From contig DIRJ01000035.1 of the NCBI GenBank assembly GCA_002427505.1, positions 1-20,946 of the forward strand: 20,946 nt of DNA. Reading direction: 5' to 3'. Of the stretch, positions 6,785 to 14,952 are shown piece by piece (positions within the stretch are counted from its first letter, which is position 1; each line of letters opens with the position of its first letter). Source of the stretch: Mageeibacillus sp. UBA5439. GTDB lineage: Bacteria > Bacillota > Clostridia > Saccharofermentanales > DTU023. A program made the translations under genes and the position numbers. Under the pieces are notes generated by a model that was not told the DNA's origin, made no database searches, and saw only the letters and a program-made list of their open reading frames with translations.

Positions 6785-7454
6785 ATGCCTGTCCGTCCGG
6801 TGATTCAGGAAAAGAGAAGTAGTAGCCGAAAACAGCCAGACTTTTATCCAGCCAGATTTCTTTTTGAAAAAACCTATCTCCGTCCGCGCCGGAGTAATGA
6901 TCGTTGCAGGCAGTCCTGTACCAGCCGGAATGGATCAGGAGCTCCGCCTTCCCATAGCATTCACGATAGCCGTAAACAAGCATGGTATGCCAGCTGAAAG
7001 ATTTAGCCACTGTTGTCGTGATCAGGACCGGAATGTTCGCGTCGATGTTCTTTTTGATCGTCGCCATTCGCGGAAACAGTGTCCAGTTGAGTTTGATCCC
7101 TTTCCCGGCAGGCAGCATCTTTTGGGAGTATTTATTAACAGCCCCAGTAATTCTGGTCGCAAAGCTGGCGCCGCCCATACCGCATGTTTCAATCAGGTAG
7201 CGGCTGAGCTTGCCCGCCTGCGGGTAAAGCCTGTCCAAGGAATCAGCACTCCCCGGCAGACCAGCGTCAAGCAGCTCCGCCAGCCAGGCTTCGGGAACGA
7301 TAGTCTCTCTTCTTTCCAGAGCCAGATAATTTAAGGCCAGGGACACAGAAACAGCAGAGCAGGTGTTCTTGCTGTTATAGCCAAAAGCACGGCGCCTGAC
7401 AGAAGTAAAGGCATTGGTCAGCCTGCCTTCCAAATATACACTATCCGTCCTCAT
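6783..7454 (-). CDS. C39-like (papain-fold) cysteine peptidase domain protein
   Basis: A 223-residue protein resembling the peptidase C39-like family. A candidate nucleophile Cys32 lies in 'NTCSAVSVSLALNYL', the usual Cys at the start of a long helix. A candidate His156 lies in 'FSWHTMLVYGY', followed by 'IHSGWYRT', where the third catalytic residue normally sits on the next strand. There is no signal peptide, lipobox or membrane segment, so it is either cytoplasmic or exported by an unrecognised route. The third residue (Asp/Asn) is not clearly conserved. I chose ATG at 7454, with GTGGGG a few nucleotides upstream; an in-frame GTG at 7463 would add three residues. It is monocistronic and converges on tRNA-Leu. 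Substrate and biological role are unknown; a peptidase or an inactive homologue are both possible. Confidence 0.65.
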   Translation of the reverse strand: MRTDSVYLEGRLTNAFTSVRRRAFGYNSKNTCSAVSVSLALNYLALERRETIVPEAWLAELLDAGLPGSADSLDRLYPQAGKLSRYLIETCGMGGASFATRITGAVNKYSQKMLPAGKGIKLNWTLFPRMATIKKNIDANIPVLITTTVAKSFSWHTMLVYGYRECYGKAELLIHSGWYRTACNDHYSGADGDRFFQKEIWLDKSLAVFGYYFSFPESPDGQA

Positions 7455-7526
7455 AGACCCCACTTTCTACGGTGCCAGACAGCTCAGCCATTGGTGATGA
7501 CGAGTAGCGGCATTCAGACCTTTACT

Positions 7527-7540
7527 TTGGTATAATACAA
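7527..7540 (+). promoter_or_regulatory. Promoter and possible operator of the first gntR gene
   Basis: TATAAT (7531-7536) preceded by TGG forms an extended -10; no good -35 is seen. The same bases lie in TTGGT-ATAAT-ACAA, an imperfect palindrome resembling the TTGGT-N4-AC sites at the agaS and second gntR promoters, here with one extra base between the half-sites. A looser match, TTGGT-GATG-AC, lies at 7491-7501. Autoregulation is inferred. Confidence 0.5.
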
Positions 7541-7581
7541 TATGACACTACCGTTTACATTAAGGAAAGTATGTAGTTGAC

Positions 7582-8304
7582 TTGAATAAAGAAAGTAATA
7601 TACCTTTATATTATCAGGTTTATCAGGACCTTTTAGGTAAGATATTATCCAGTCAATGGGCTGACGGACAACAACTCCCAACAGAGGAACAACTATGTGA
7701 CCTCTACGCTGCCAGTCGTATTACTATACGCAGAGCCCTGCAGATGCTGGAGCACGAAGGTCATCTTACCCGCACTCCCGGAAAAGGTACTTTTGTTCGG
7801 CACGAAACAGCCAACCTGCTCCTTCACCATATTTATAGCTTTTCCGATATAATTCATGGTTTTGGGAACTCTGACGAATTTAGAAGTTTGTTGCTGCGTT
7901 TTGAAATAATGACCTGTCCGCCTGAGGCTTGCCAGCTGCTTGAGATTACTTCCTCAGATAGCGTTTATTATCTTGAGCGTGTACGTTATAAAGGAAAAAT
8001 GCCTTTTGCCTATGGTTTTTCCATACTACCCTGCGCGCAGATGCCTGAGCTCACGGCTGAATCTATCCGCACTTTAGGCCTGTATGGTGCAATCCGTTCG
8101 CTTGGAGGAGATCTGCCTAGCAGAGCAAAGGAAAACTTTCAGGCCGTCCTGATGGATTCTAAGTCAGCAAAGCGTCTTAATCGCCCGGCAAAAAGCGCAG
8201 CCCTGAGCGTCCAGCGAATAGGATATTTCAATGAGATCCCCAATGAATTCAGTAGATCAATTTTGGGCGGCGACAGTATTCGCTATGAAATTCAACTTAC
8301 ATAA
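7582..8304 (+). CDS. GntR-family (HutC subfamily) regulator with UTRA domain
   Basis: A 240-residue regulator. Residues 1-70 form the GntR winged helix-turn-helix (IPLYYQVYQDLL ... LPTEEQLCDLYAASRITIRRAL ... GKGTFV), and residues about 95-238 form a UTRA effector domain like those of NagR/DasR, which sense amino-sugar phosphates. The start is TTG at 7582: an in-frame TAA at 7561 excludes longer forms, and AAGGAAAG lies 13 nt upstream, a rather long gap. The gene is convergent with the end of the nagA/HAD operon and bounds the island. It probably represses its own promoter and part of the island, in parallel with the second GntR at 15704-16441. The UTRA match is from pattern only; the effector is not determined. 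Confidence 0.85.
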   Translation: MNKESNIPLYYQVYQDLLGKILSSQWADGQQLPTEEQLCDLYAASRITIRRALQMLEHEGHLTRTPGKGTFVRHETANLLLHHIYSFSDIIHGFGNSDEFRSLLLRFEIMTCPPEACQLLEITSSDSVYYLERVRYKGKMPFAYGFSILPCAQMPELTAESIRTLGLYGAIRSLGGDLPSRAKENFQAVLMDSKSAKRLNRPAKSAALSVQRIGYFNEIPNEFSRSILGGDSIRYEIQLT

Positions 8305-8351
8305 GGCGATCCCTCACGAAAAGAGAAATGGCAGCTTTGTAGCTGAATCAA

Positions 8352-8364
8352 GGGTTGCTAACCC
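8352..8364. other. Short hairpin between convergent genes
   Basis: GGGTT (8352-8356), GCT and AACCC (8360-8364) form a 5-bp stem in the 74-bp gap between the convergent gntR and HAD genes. There is no T-tract on either strand, so whether it ends transcription is doubtful. Confidence 0.25.
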
Positions 8365-8378
8365 GCTTAGGAGTCACT

Positions 8379-9008
8379 TCACAGATACTTTAGAACATCA
8401 GCAGGACGGCTGACTATTGTTTCCTGAGACATTTCGCTTTGCTGAGAAGTACCCCAGCCGGCCAAAAGAAACTGTACGCCTGCAGCATGCGCACACTGAC
8501 AGTCGCTTATGGTATCCCCAATGTAAATGCAGTGCTTGGGAGACAGCTGCTTTTTTCTTAGATAGAGGAGAATCGGATCCGGCAAGGGTTTATTCGCCTG
8601 AGTGTCTTCCGCCGTGATAAGTTCGTCAAAAAAGGGCATCAGATTAAGTGAATTTAAATCAGCTGAAGCTACGTCAAGGGTTCGGGAAGTTACTACACCT
8701 GCAGGCACTCCGCAAGCCTTAAGATTCTCCAAAAGCTCCACAATGCCGTCATAGGGCTTTATTTTTCCGGACCGGCGGTTCAGCTCCAGCCGCCAGTCCA
8801 GAAATACCCCGTCAGGATCGGGGATACCGATAGTTCTAAGAAATATGACACCGGGGACGCCAAAATACCTGCGTGTACAACTGGGATCAATTGGCGGCAA
8901 TCCGTGCTTATTGGTAGCAGCTAACAGGGATTCGAGCACTACTGTCTCAGAATCCAGCAAGGTTCCGTCTATATCAAACAGCACATGCTTCTTAGATTCA
9001 GCATGCAT
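8379..9008 (-). CDS. HAD-superfamily phosphatase (PGP/beta-PGM-like)
   Basis: A 209-residue soluble hydrolase of HAD subfamily I. Motif I is FDIDGTLLDS, with nucleophile Asp12 and acid/base Asp14. Motif II is VVTSR (Ser108), motif III is the Lys in NKPLPDP (Lys140), and motif IV is GDTISD (Asp165, Asp169). A helical cap lies between residues 20 and 85. Such enzymes dephosphorylate small phosphates or isomerise sugar phosphates. As last gene of the operon, overlapping nagA by 11 nt, it probably acts on a sugar or amino-sugar phosphate of the pathway, perhaps to relieve sugar-phosphate toxicity; that role is inference. It could also be a phosphoglycolate-type phosphatase. Confidence 0.85.
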   Translation of the reverse strand: MHAESKKHVLFDIDGTLLDSETVVLESLLAATNKHGLPPIDPSCTRRYFGVPGVIFLRTIGIPDPDGVFLDWRLELNRRSGKIKPYDGIVELLENLKACGVPAGVVTSRTLDVASADLNSLNLMPFFDELITAEDTQANKPLPDPILLYLRKKQLSPKHCIYIGDTISDCQCAHAAGVQFLLAGWGTSQQSEMSQETIVSRPADVLKYL

Positions 9009-10140
9009 TAAACTTTACCTCGCCGTCCATCGTCACAAATTGCACTGTACAATCATTGTCCACTGCGATTATGTCTGCCCGCTTTCCCGGTGTAAGGCTT
9101 CCCACCTGATTGCTGATACCAAGCGCGGCGGCGGGATTGGCAGTGACAGCAAGAACAGCCGTGTCAAAGTTTACCAGCCCCAGTGCCTGGTAGTTATAGA
9201 GAGCTTTATCCAGAGACAAGGTACTGCCGGCCAGTGAACCGCCTACCTTGAGATAGGCTGCACCATCTACGACGCGCACATCCAGTTCCCCCAGGAGATA
9301 CTCGCCGTCAGGCATGCCGCCGGCTCTCATACAATCGGTAATCAGGATCATGCGGTCAGCGGCTTTGCAGCGGGCTGCTATCTGAATGGGCAAGGTTTTT
9401 GCATGGAAGCCGTCACAAATAAGCTCTGTATAGCAGTCACGGATCAGTGCAGCTCCCAAAAGTCCCGGATCTCTATGATGAAGCTGGGCCATGCCGTTAT
9501 AAAGGTGTACGATTGTGTTTGCTCCGGAAGCAAGGGCAGCGTCTACCTGTGGCGCAGTAGCAGAGGAGTGACCTAGAGACACACGGATCCCCCGGCTGCG
9601 CAGCAAAGCAATGGCCTGAATAGCATCCGGCTGTTCGGGGGCAATGGTCATGGTGTTAATCGTTCCGTCTGCGGCATCGATGAGAGACTCAAGTTCCTCC
9701 AGGTCGATCTCACGAATAAAAGCTTCGGGATGGGCTCCTTTATGTTCAACCGTAATGTAGGGACCTTCCACATTGCTGCCAAGAATTCTGGCACCATCCA
9801 CACCCTTAACCATGGTGTCTTTTACGTTTCTTAATGCTCTGTGTATTTTGTCCATAGGGGCGGTGACGGTAGTGGGGCAAAACGTAGTAACACCGTGCCT
9901 TACAAGGTAGGAAGACATGGCATTGAGAGCTTCATAGCTGGCGTCCATGGTGTCGGCACCTGCGCAGCCGTGAATGTGCGAATCGATAAATCCCGGAAGA
10001 ATGCGCAAGCCGGAAAAATCAAGTTCGTCATCCAGCCTCTGATCGCGCGGGCTTACCCCGGTTATGAAAGAACCATCGGTTTCAATTGCTGCCGGCATGA
10101 GTGTTCCGTTCAGAAACACCCGATCACTCCATAGTTTCAT
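8998..10140 (-). CDS. nagA: N-acetylglucosamine/galactosamine-6-phosphate deacetylase
   Basis: A 380-residue amidohydrolase that removes acetate from GlcNAc-6-P or GalNAc-6-P in the cytoplasm. Motifs match E. coli NagA in order: PGFIDSHIHGC (55-HxH-57), EGPYI (Glu125, metal), KGAH, SLGHSSA (His191), VHLYN (His212), DGFHA, and ITDCMRAGG with catalytic Asp269. The ATG at 10140 is chosen because AAAGGAGTG lies just upstream; an in-frame TTG at 10164 is upstream of that site. It sits between the permease (13-nt gap) and the HAD gene (11-nt overlap). Given AgaS and KbaZ in the divergent operon, the physiological substrate is more likely GalNAc-6-P (then AgaA), although the family cannot be split by eye. 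Confidence 0.92.
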   Translation of the reverse strand: MKLWSDRVFLNGTLMPAAIETDGSFITGVSPRDQRLDDELDFSGLRILPGFIDSHIHGCAGADTMDASYEALNAMSSYLVRHGVTTFCPTTVTAPMDKIHRALRNVKDTMVKGVDGARILGSNVEGPYITVEHKGAHPEAFIREIDLEELESLIDAADGTINTMTIAPEQPDAIQAIALLRSRGIRVSLGHSSATAPQVDAALASGANTIVHLYNGMAQLHHRDPGLLGAALIRDCYTELICDGFHAKTLPIQIAARCKAADRMILITDCMRAGGMPDGEYLLGELDVRVVDGAAYLKVGGSLAGSTLSLDKALYNYQALGLVNFDTAVLAVTANPAAALGISNQVGSLTPGKRADIIAVDNDCTVQFVTMDGEVKFNAC

Positions 10141-10153
10141 TTTTTCACTCCTT

Positions 10154-11806
10154 TTATAGGTCAATATCGCGTCTGCCTGATACTTTGAAGAAGAGCAGCA
10201 GGGCAGATAAAGTCAAGACTAGTAATGTGGTAGACAAAGCGGCGGCATTGCCGTAATTGCCGTAAATAACCTCGGTATAGATTGCAATCGTAACTGTTTT
10301 TGTGGATGCGGTATAAAGTAAAACTGAGGCACTCAATTCACTTATAATGGTCATCCAGCTCAACATGGCACCGGATATAACTCCCGGCATCATTTGGGGA
10401 ACTGTCACTCTAATAAAGGTCTTAAGTGAGGATGCGCCCAAACTGATGGCGGCCTCCTCGGTGCTTGGAGAGATATTAGAGAGAATGGCGGCGCTGGAGC
10501 GTATTGTATATGGTAGTCTGCGAATTACATAGGCAATAATTATGATAGCGGAAGTACCGCTGAGCAGGATGGGCCCTTTCACAAAGGCGAGTAGTAAGGC
10601 GATACCCACAATGGATCCGGGAATCACATAGGGGAGCATTACAACTACATCGAGAACAGAGGTGACAGGATTGCGCCTGCGTGTGACCACATAAGAAATA
10701 GTCAGACCAAGAACCAGAATTACCGCCAGAGCGACTAAAGAGAAGACAAAAGTATTTACAATTGATCCGCCCAGTTTTGAAAAAGCATTTTTATAGCTTT
10801 GCAGGGAATAACCATCCACAAAGATGGACCCGGATACATTTTTGAAGGAAGTGTATACCACGGTAGCCTGAGGCAGAAGAGTTATCAGCGTAATCAGATA
10901 GACAAAGGCATGAGCAAGAACATTGCGCCATCCGCTCAGTTTCTTGGCTTCCATAGACCTGCTTGCTGTCATAGAAAAGCTTTTTCGATTTGAAATATAT
11001 TTCTGTCCTAAAAACAACAATGTCGTGAACAAGACAACCATCATACTAAGGGCAGCCGCAAATCCGTTGTTAGAACCCATTTCGCTGATGAAAGAGTTGT
11101 AAATCAGGACAGGCATCGTACGATATCCCTCGCCAATCAGCATGGGGGTGCCAAAGTCAGAAAAGGCACGCATAAAGACCAGAAGACCACCGGCAAGCAT
11201 TGTCGGCAGGATCAGCGGGACGATGATTTTGAATATCTTGCGGATACCGGTGCAGCCGAGGCTCTCGGCTGCTTCGTTCAGGGAGCTGTCCATATTTTTC
11301 AGAGCCCCTGAAACATAGAGATAAATCAGCGGATACATTTGGATGGTGAAGACAAGCAAAATTCCGCTAAAACCGTATATGCCATTATAAGTAATTCCAA
11401 ACAAGCTCTTAATGGCATTGGTAATGGCTCCATTCCGTCCCAACAATAAGATCCAGGAGTAGGCGCCGATGAAGGGCGGAGACAGGATGGACATAATAAT
11501 AATGACATTGATAATAGAAAGACCATGTATCTTGTAGGATTTAGTTATGTAGGCCATGGGCATGCCTACCAGAATTGCCAGTAGCGTCACACAGCAGGTG
11601 ACTTTCAGTGAATTAAAAAAAGTATTGTAATAATATGGTTTAGAAAAAAACTTTGCGAAATTCGCCAAGCTGACAGCACCTGTTTTAGGATCTACAAGAC
11701 ACTGCACAAAAAGATTGATTATCGGATATAAAAAGAACAGTGCAAAGACCAGCAGTGCAAAAACACTGATGCCGGACCACATGGAAAAACTCTTTTTTTT
11801 AGACAT
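10154..11806 (-). CDS. ABC transporter permease, fused two-domain FbpB/AfuB type
   Basis: A 550-residue integral membrane protein with about 12 predicted transmembrane segments. It comprises two tandem permease halves, each with its EAA loop for contact with the ATPase: EAAESLGCTGIRKIFKIIVP in the first half and EEAAISLGASSLKTFIRVTV in the second. The fused architecture is characteristic of the Fe(III)/FbpB family, which also contains the sugar-phosphate transporter AfuB. The ATG at 11806 is used: GGTGGAG precedes it by 4-5 nt and it overlaps the ATPase stop by 8 nt, which suggests translational coupling. A longer frame to 11857 lies inside the ATPase gene. The transported substrate is probably an amino-sugar (phosphate), inferred from neighbours. 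Confidence 0.9.
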   Translation of the reverse strand: MSKKKSFSMWSGISVFALLVFALFFLYPIINLFVQCLVDPKTGAVSLANFAKFFSKPYYYNTFFNSLKVTCCVTLLAILVGMPMAYITKSYKIHGLSIINVIIIMSILSPPFIGAYSWILLLGRNGAITNAIKSLFGITYNGIYGFSGILLVFTIQMYPLIYLYVSGALKNMDSSLNEAAESLGCTGIRKIFKIIVPLILPTMLAGGLLVFMRAFSDFGTPMLIGEGYRTMPVLIYNSFISEMGSNNGFAAALSMMVVLFTTLLFLGQKYISNRKSFSMTASRSMEAKKLSGWRNVLAHAFVYLITLITLLPQATVVYTSFKNVSGSIFVDGYSLQSYKNAFSKLGGSIVNTFVFSLVALAVILVLGLTISYVVTRRRNPVTSVLDVVVMLPYVIPGSIVGIALLLAFVKGPILLSGTSAIIIIAYVIRRLPYTIRSSAAILSNISPSTEEAAISLGASSLKTFIRVTVPQMMPGVISGAMLSWMTIISELSASVLLYTASTKTVTIAIYTEVIYGNYGNAAALSTTLLVLTLSALLLFFKVSGRRDIDL

Positions 11807-12899
11807 CGTTCTCCACCCCTTGCACCAGATTCCTGGAACCGTCTTCTGTAAAAACATTGACTTTTTCTATTTTGATGCCTAAACAAACTGGTGCGCCAAC
11901 AGAGATGGCATCCGAAAGGCTGGATTCCTGAATCATTTCGATGGGATTCTGACTGTCCAGATTTATAACATAATGGGTATTTGCACCCAAAAAGACACGA
12001 TCATGTACCTTTCCGGCCAGTCCCTCATTCTCGCAGAGAACAAACTCCTCGGGACGAACAGAAACCTTCACCTTCATGTCAGGCTGCACATCTTCGGTTA
12101 GATTATCCATAGTGGCAAAGTAGCCGTTGGGGAAGAGCAGGCCCATCTTGCCATCACGCACTGCAATTACCGCATCCAGAATATTAGAACGGCCGATAAA
12201 GGTTCCGACAAACTGATTTGCAGGACGCAGATATATGTTATTGGGTTTCCCGACGTGCTGGATCTCGCCGTTATTCATGACGGCAATGCGGTCGGAAACG
12301 GCCAATGCTTCTTCCTGGTCATGGGTTACATAGATTGTTGTAATCCCGCACTCATGCTGTATTTCCTTAATTGCACTCCGCATTTCTATCCTAAGCTTGG
12401 CATCCAGATTAGAAAGGGGTTCGTCCATCAACAGAATATCCGGCCGAATTACTACAGCACGAGCCAGGGCAACACGCTGCTGCTGCCCGCCTGACATATT
12501 TTGCGGAAGAGTATCCTTCAGGTCGTAGATTTGTACGGTCTTCAAGATTTCGTCAACTTGTTTTTCAATCTCATTTTTAGGGATTTTACGGTTTTTCAGC
12601 CCGAACGAAACGTTTTCTGCGGCGGTCATATGGGGGAAAATAGCATAGTTCTGGAAGACCATACCAATATTTCGTTTGTTGGCAGGGATGTCATTGACAA
12701 GTTTCCCTGAAAAGAAGATTTTACCGCCTTCAATGGTATTGAATCCTGCAACCATGCGGAGAAGGGTTGTTTTCCCACAACCGGAAGGGCCTAAAAGGGT
12801 GAAAAACTCTCCCTCTTTTAGCTGAAGTGATAGGTCGGGGATCACGGTTTTTTCCCCATACTTCTTCTTAACATGCTCAAATTTAACCGTTACGCTCAT
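11799..12899 (-). CDS. ABC transporter ATP-binding protein (FbpC/PotA-like)
   Basis: A 366-residue ATPase of the cytoplasmic face of an importer. Walker A is GPSGCGKTT (37-45), the Q-loop is Gln83, the signature is MSGGQQQR (135-142), Walker B is ILLMDE (155-160) and the H-loop is His193 in THDQEEAL. A C-terminal TOBE-type regulatory region follows from about residue 230. Length and layout fit the CUT/iron/polyamine group of importers. The start is supported by GGAGAAAATCT before the ATG. It lies downstream of the binding-protein gene after a 134-bp gap holding a duplicated hairpin, and overlaps the permease gene by 8 nt. It energises uptake with the permease and lipoprotein. Confidence 0.93.
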   Translation of the reverse strand: MSVTVKFEHVKKKYGEKTVIPDLSLQLKEGEFFTLLGPSGCGKTTLLRMVAGFNTIEGGKIFFSGKLVNDIPANKRNIGMVFQNYAIFPHMTAAENVSFGLKNRKIPKNEIEKQVDEILKTVQIYDLKDTLPQNMSGGQQQRVALARAVVIRPDILLMDEPLSNLDAKLRIEMRSAIKEIQHECGITTIYVTHDQEEALAVSDRIAVMNNGEIQHVGKPNNIYLRPANQFVGTFIGRSNILDAVIAVRDGKMGLLFPNGYFATMDNLTEDVQPDMKVKVSVRPEEFVLCENEGLAGKVHDRVFLGANTHYVINLDSQNPIEMIQESSLSDAISVGAPVCLGIKIEKVNVFTEDGSRNLVQGVENDV

Positions 12900-12914
12900 A
12901 GATTTTCTCCAATA

Positions 12915-13041
12915 TTTGTTGTGAAATAGGGGCTCAACAGGCGTTGAGCCCCTATCTTTAATTGTAAATTAACATATCTTTGTTGTGCAATGGGGGGCCC
13001 AACTGACGTTGAGCTTCCCAGTCTAATTGTAGGTTAACCTA
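12915..13041. repeat. 64-bp-period tandem duplication with hairpins, 3' of the binding-protein gene
   Basis: Two units align along their length: 12915-12976 (TTTGTTGTG ... AATTGTAAATTAACATA) and 12979-13041 (TTTGTTGTG ... AATTGTAGGTTAACCTA). Each holds a hairpin with half CTCAAC/GTTGAG or CCCAAC/GTTGAG. Unit A has a perfect 13-bp stem; unit B has diverged, with two mismatches and one G-U pair in the stem. The stop codon of the binding-protein gene (13034-13036) lies inside unit B. Confidence 0.85.
12926..12955 (-). promoter_or_regulatory. Intra-operon hairpin between binding-protein and ATPase genes
   Basis: ATAGGGGCTCAAC (12926-12938), loop AGGC, GTTGAGCCCCTAT (12943-12955): a perfect 13-bp stem with a tetraloop. 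In the minus-strand mRNA it is followed by TTTCACAACAAATATT rather than a strong U-run. It may act as a partial terminator or as a 3' stabiliser that leaves more binding-protein mRNA than ATPase/permease mRNA, as known for maltose-type operons. The function here is inferred. Confidence 0.7.
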
Positions 13042-14107
13042 AGTCGGTGACCATGTCGGTGAAGGTCTCAGCCAGATAATCTTTGTTCTCAGCTGCCCAA
13101 TCACGATTAACAGTGCGCTGAACGATGTCTTCCAGAGGAGTCATGTAGTCGGCAACTGCAACGTTTGCCCGTAGCGGACGAACGCAAGCTTCCATACCCA
13201 GCCGGCTCTGAATTTCTTCGCTGGTAATAAAATCAACAAACTTTTTTGCATTATCGAGGTTTTTGCAGTTGTTCAGGATCTGGACTGTTGCCGCTGCGAA
13301 AACAGTGCCTTCCTCCATATAGATGACTTCAACATCTGCGCCGTCACGAACAAGTGTCAGACAGGGGTTCTCATAGCTGAGTCCTACTGCATACTCGCCG
13401 TCTGCAACACCCTTGTAAATAGCACCGGAGCTTTCCAGAATTTTACCCTCGGCATTTTCCAGCAGAGCCTTTACATAGTCCCATCCCTCATCAGATTCGT
13501 TGTCGCCGTCGGCGTAATCTACCAGAATGTTCAGCAGGTGTTCCCGGGCGGAACTGGAGGTTGCTGAGTCTGCCATTGCAATTTTGCCCTTAAGCTCGGG
13601 CTGCAGAAGGTCTGCATAACCCTTGACTTCGATGCCCAGATCTGCAAGCAGGCTCTTGTTGACAATGATAACGCTGCCATCAGCCTTGTAGGGTGTGAAG
13701 CAGCCACTGTCATTGGTAAAGCCTTCGCTCATGGCGGCGTCATTTGCTGAGGTATAGTCGCTGAAATATTCCTTAAGACCGGAGAGTGTTGCTGAATTGG
13801 AACCAAGCAATAAGTCTGCCTGAGGATTGGCTCCTTCAGATTCGACACGCTTCATCAGTTCACCGGTTTTGGCGGAAATAATATCAACTTTGATGTCAGT
13901 AGCTTCTTCAAATGCGGGGACGACCAGATTAAGCACTTCATCGCTTTCTGAGGAATAAATTGTAAGTTTATCGCTTACGGCGACCGGAGGCTCTGTTACA
14001 TCGGCCGTGGGCTCTGTTACGTCAGGTTCATCCGGGGTGGAGGGGCTGCATGCTGCTACACAGGTGAGCAGGCACAGAGCCAGGAGAATTGAGATCAGTT
14101 TTTTCAT
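13034..14107 (-). CDS. ABC transporter substrate-binding lipoprotein (FbpA/AfuA-like)
   Basis: A 357-residue lipoprotein. It has a short basic N-terminus, a hydrophobic stretch and lipobox VAAC with Cys20, then a Pro/Glu/Asp-rich linker. The mature domain begins 'KLTIYSSESDEVLNLVVPAFEEA', the pattern of the FbpA family of type 2 periplasmic-binding folds. The adjacent tyrosine pair that ligates iron in FbpA is absent; the corresponding stretch reads GLSYENP. That fits a non-iron ligand such as a sugar phosphate (AfuA) or phosphonate. The ATG at 14107 is chosen because GAAGGAAAG lies just upstream; an ATG at 14125 would add six residues. It is anchored to the outer face of the membrane and delivers substrate to the permease. 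Confidence 0.88.
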   Translation of the reverse strand: MKKLISILLALCLLTCVAACSPSTPDEPDVTEPTADVTEPPVAVSDKLTIYSSESDEVLNLVVPAFEEATDIKVDIISAKTGELMKRVESEGANPQADLLLGSNSATLSGLKEYFSDYTSANDAAMSEGFTNDSGCFTPYKADGSVIIVNKSLLADLGIEVKGYADLLQPELKGKIAMADSATSSSAREHLLNILVDYADGDNESDEGWDYVKALLENAEGKILESSGAIYKGVADGEYAVGLSYENPCLTLVRDGADVEVIYMEEGTVFAAATVQILNNCKNLDNAKKFVDFITSEEIQSRLGMEACVRPLRANVAVADYMTPLEDIVQRTVNRDWAAENKDYLAETFTDMVTDLG

Positions 14108-14164
14108 TTTCTTTCCTTCTTTCATTTGCTTAGTTTTTGTTTATGGTAATTTACTTTACTAGTT

Positions 14165-14899
14165 TTAAAGGCCAGGGATTCTTTGCTTATATTGTTTAAC
14201 GTATTTGCGGATGATTTCATCGCCCTTATCCAGATTGCCGCTTACGAAGACTGGCGGGGTGACTCCGTCCTTGACAAGATTTTCAATGACCTGTGCTTCT
14301 ATGGACTGAAGAATAGCAAAGCCTACAACAGAGGATGTGGGGGCAAAGCTGCTTTCAAAACCTTCTATGGAAAGGCTTGCATCGCCGGGAACACCGCCTA
14401 CATCAAGGAGAATGTCACAAAGCTCGTGGTAGAATTTTCCACTTGAATGGCGTGGGGTTACGCTGTCTGCAAAGGCCTTTGAGTGCATTCCGATAACAAT
14501 GCAGCCACGGTTTTTTGCCCCTAAGGCTATTTCGTAAGGCAGGGCATTACGGCCGGCGATGGAGGTGATAAACATAATATCTCCGGGCTCAATATGCTCC
14601 TCATTGAGAATTAGCTCCGCCAGACCTTCCTGACGTTCGCAAACTGTGCTCCAGCTGGCATGCGGGTAAAGGGAGACTTGAGGTGCAAGGATGCAGTTAA
14701 CGGGAACGAGACCGCCGGCACGGTAGAACATCTCCATACCGAACATCTGCGAGTGCCCGCATCCGAACATATGCATTACTCCATCATTTTTGATGCTTTC
14801 TGCAATGGCGGATGACGCCTTTTCAATATTACTTCCCTGAGTATCCACCGCTTGTTTCAAGAGTTTGTCGATGTTGGCAAAGTATTCTTTGTATAACAT
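14165..14899 (-). CDS. SIS-domain sugar-phosphate protein, UPF0309 family (copy A)
   Basis: A 244-residue SIS-fold protein of the UPF0309 family. The sugar-phosphate-binding loop is MFGCGHSQMFGMEMFYRAGG (about 41-60). The second SIS element is SIAGRNALPYEIA, and RHSSGKFYHELCD lies near the C-terminal third. SIS proteins isomerise or bind phosphosugars; this family has no settled reaction. It shares long identical blocks with the gene just upstream, for example GGLVPVN, YPHASWST and ERQEGLA, so the two are tandem paralogues. The ATG at 14899 is chosen because it aligns with the paralogue's start; GTG at 14929 is also in frame. Within the operon it precedes the binding-protein gene. It may interconvert or hydrolyse an amino-sugar phosphate; that is inference. 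Confidence 0.85.
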   Translation of the reverse strand: MLYKEYFANIDKLLKQAVDTQGSNIEKASSAIAESIKNDGVMHMFGCGHSQMFGMEMFYRAGGLVPVNCILAPQVSLYPHASWSTVCERQEGLAELILNEEHIEPGDIMFITSIAGRNALPYEIALGAKNRGCIVIGMHSKAFADSVTPRHSSGKFYHELCDILLDVGGVPGDASLSIEGFESSFAPTSSVVGFAILQSIEAQVIENLVKDGVTPPVFVSGNLDKGDEIIRKYVKQYKQRIPGL

Positions 14900-14952
14900 G
14901 GTGTATTTTTTCCTCTTTTCTATTTTCACCCCTTGTCAGGAGCATGTATAAG

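Noticed and set aside
10154..14107. Simple annotation as an iron(III) ABC importer
   Set aside because: The permease and ATPase fit that family, but the binding protein lacks the Tyr-Tyr iron ligands and the operon encodes amino-sugar enzymes; sequence family alone does not decide the ligand.
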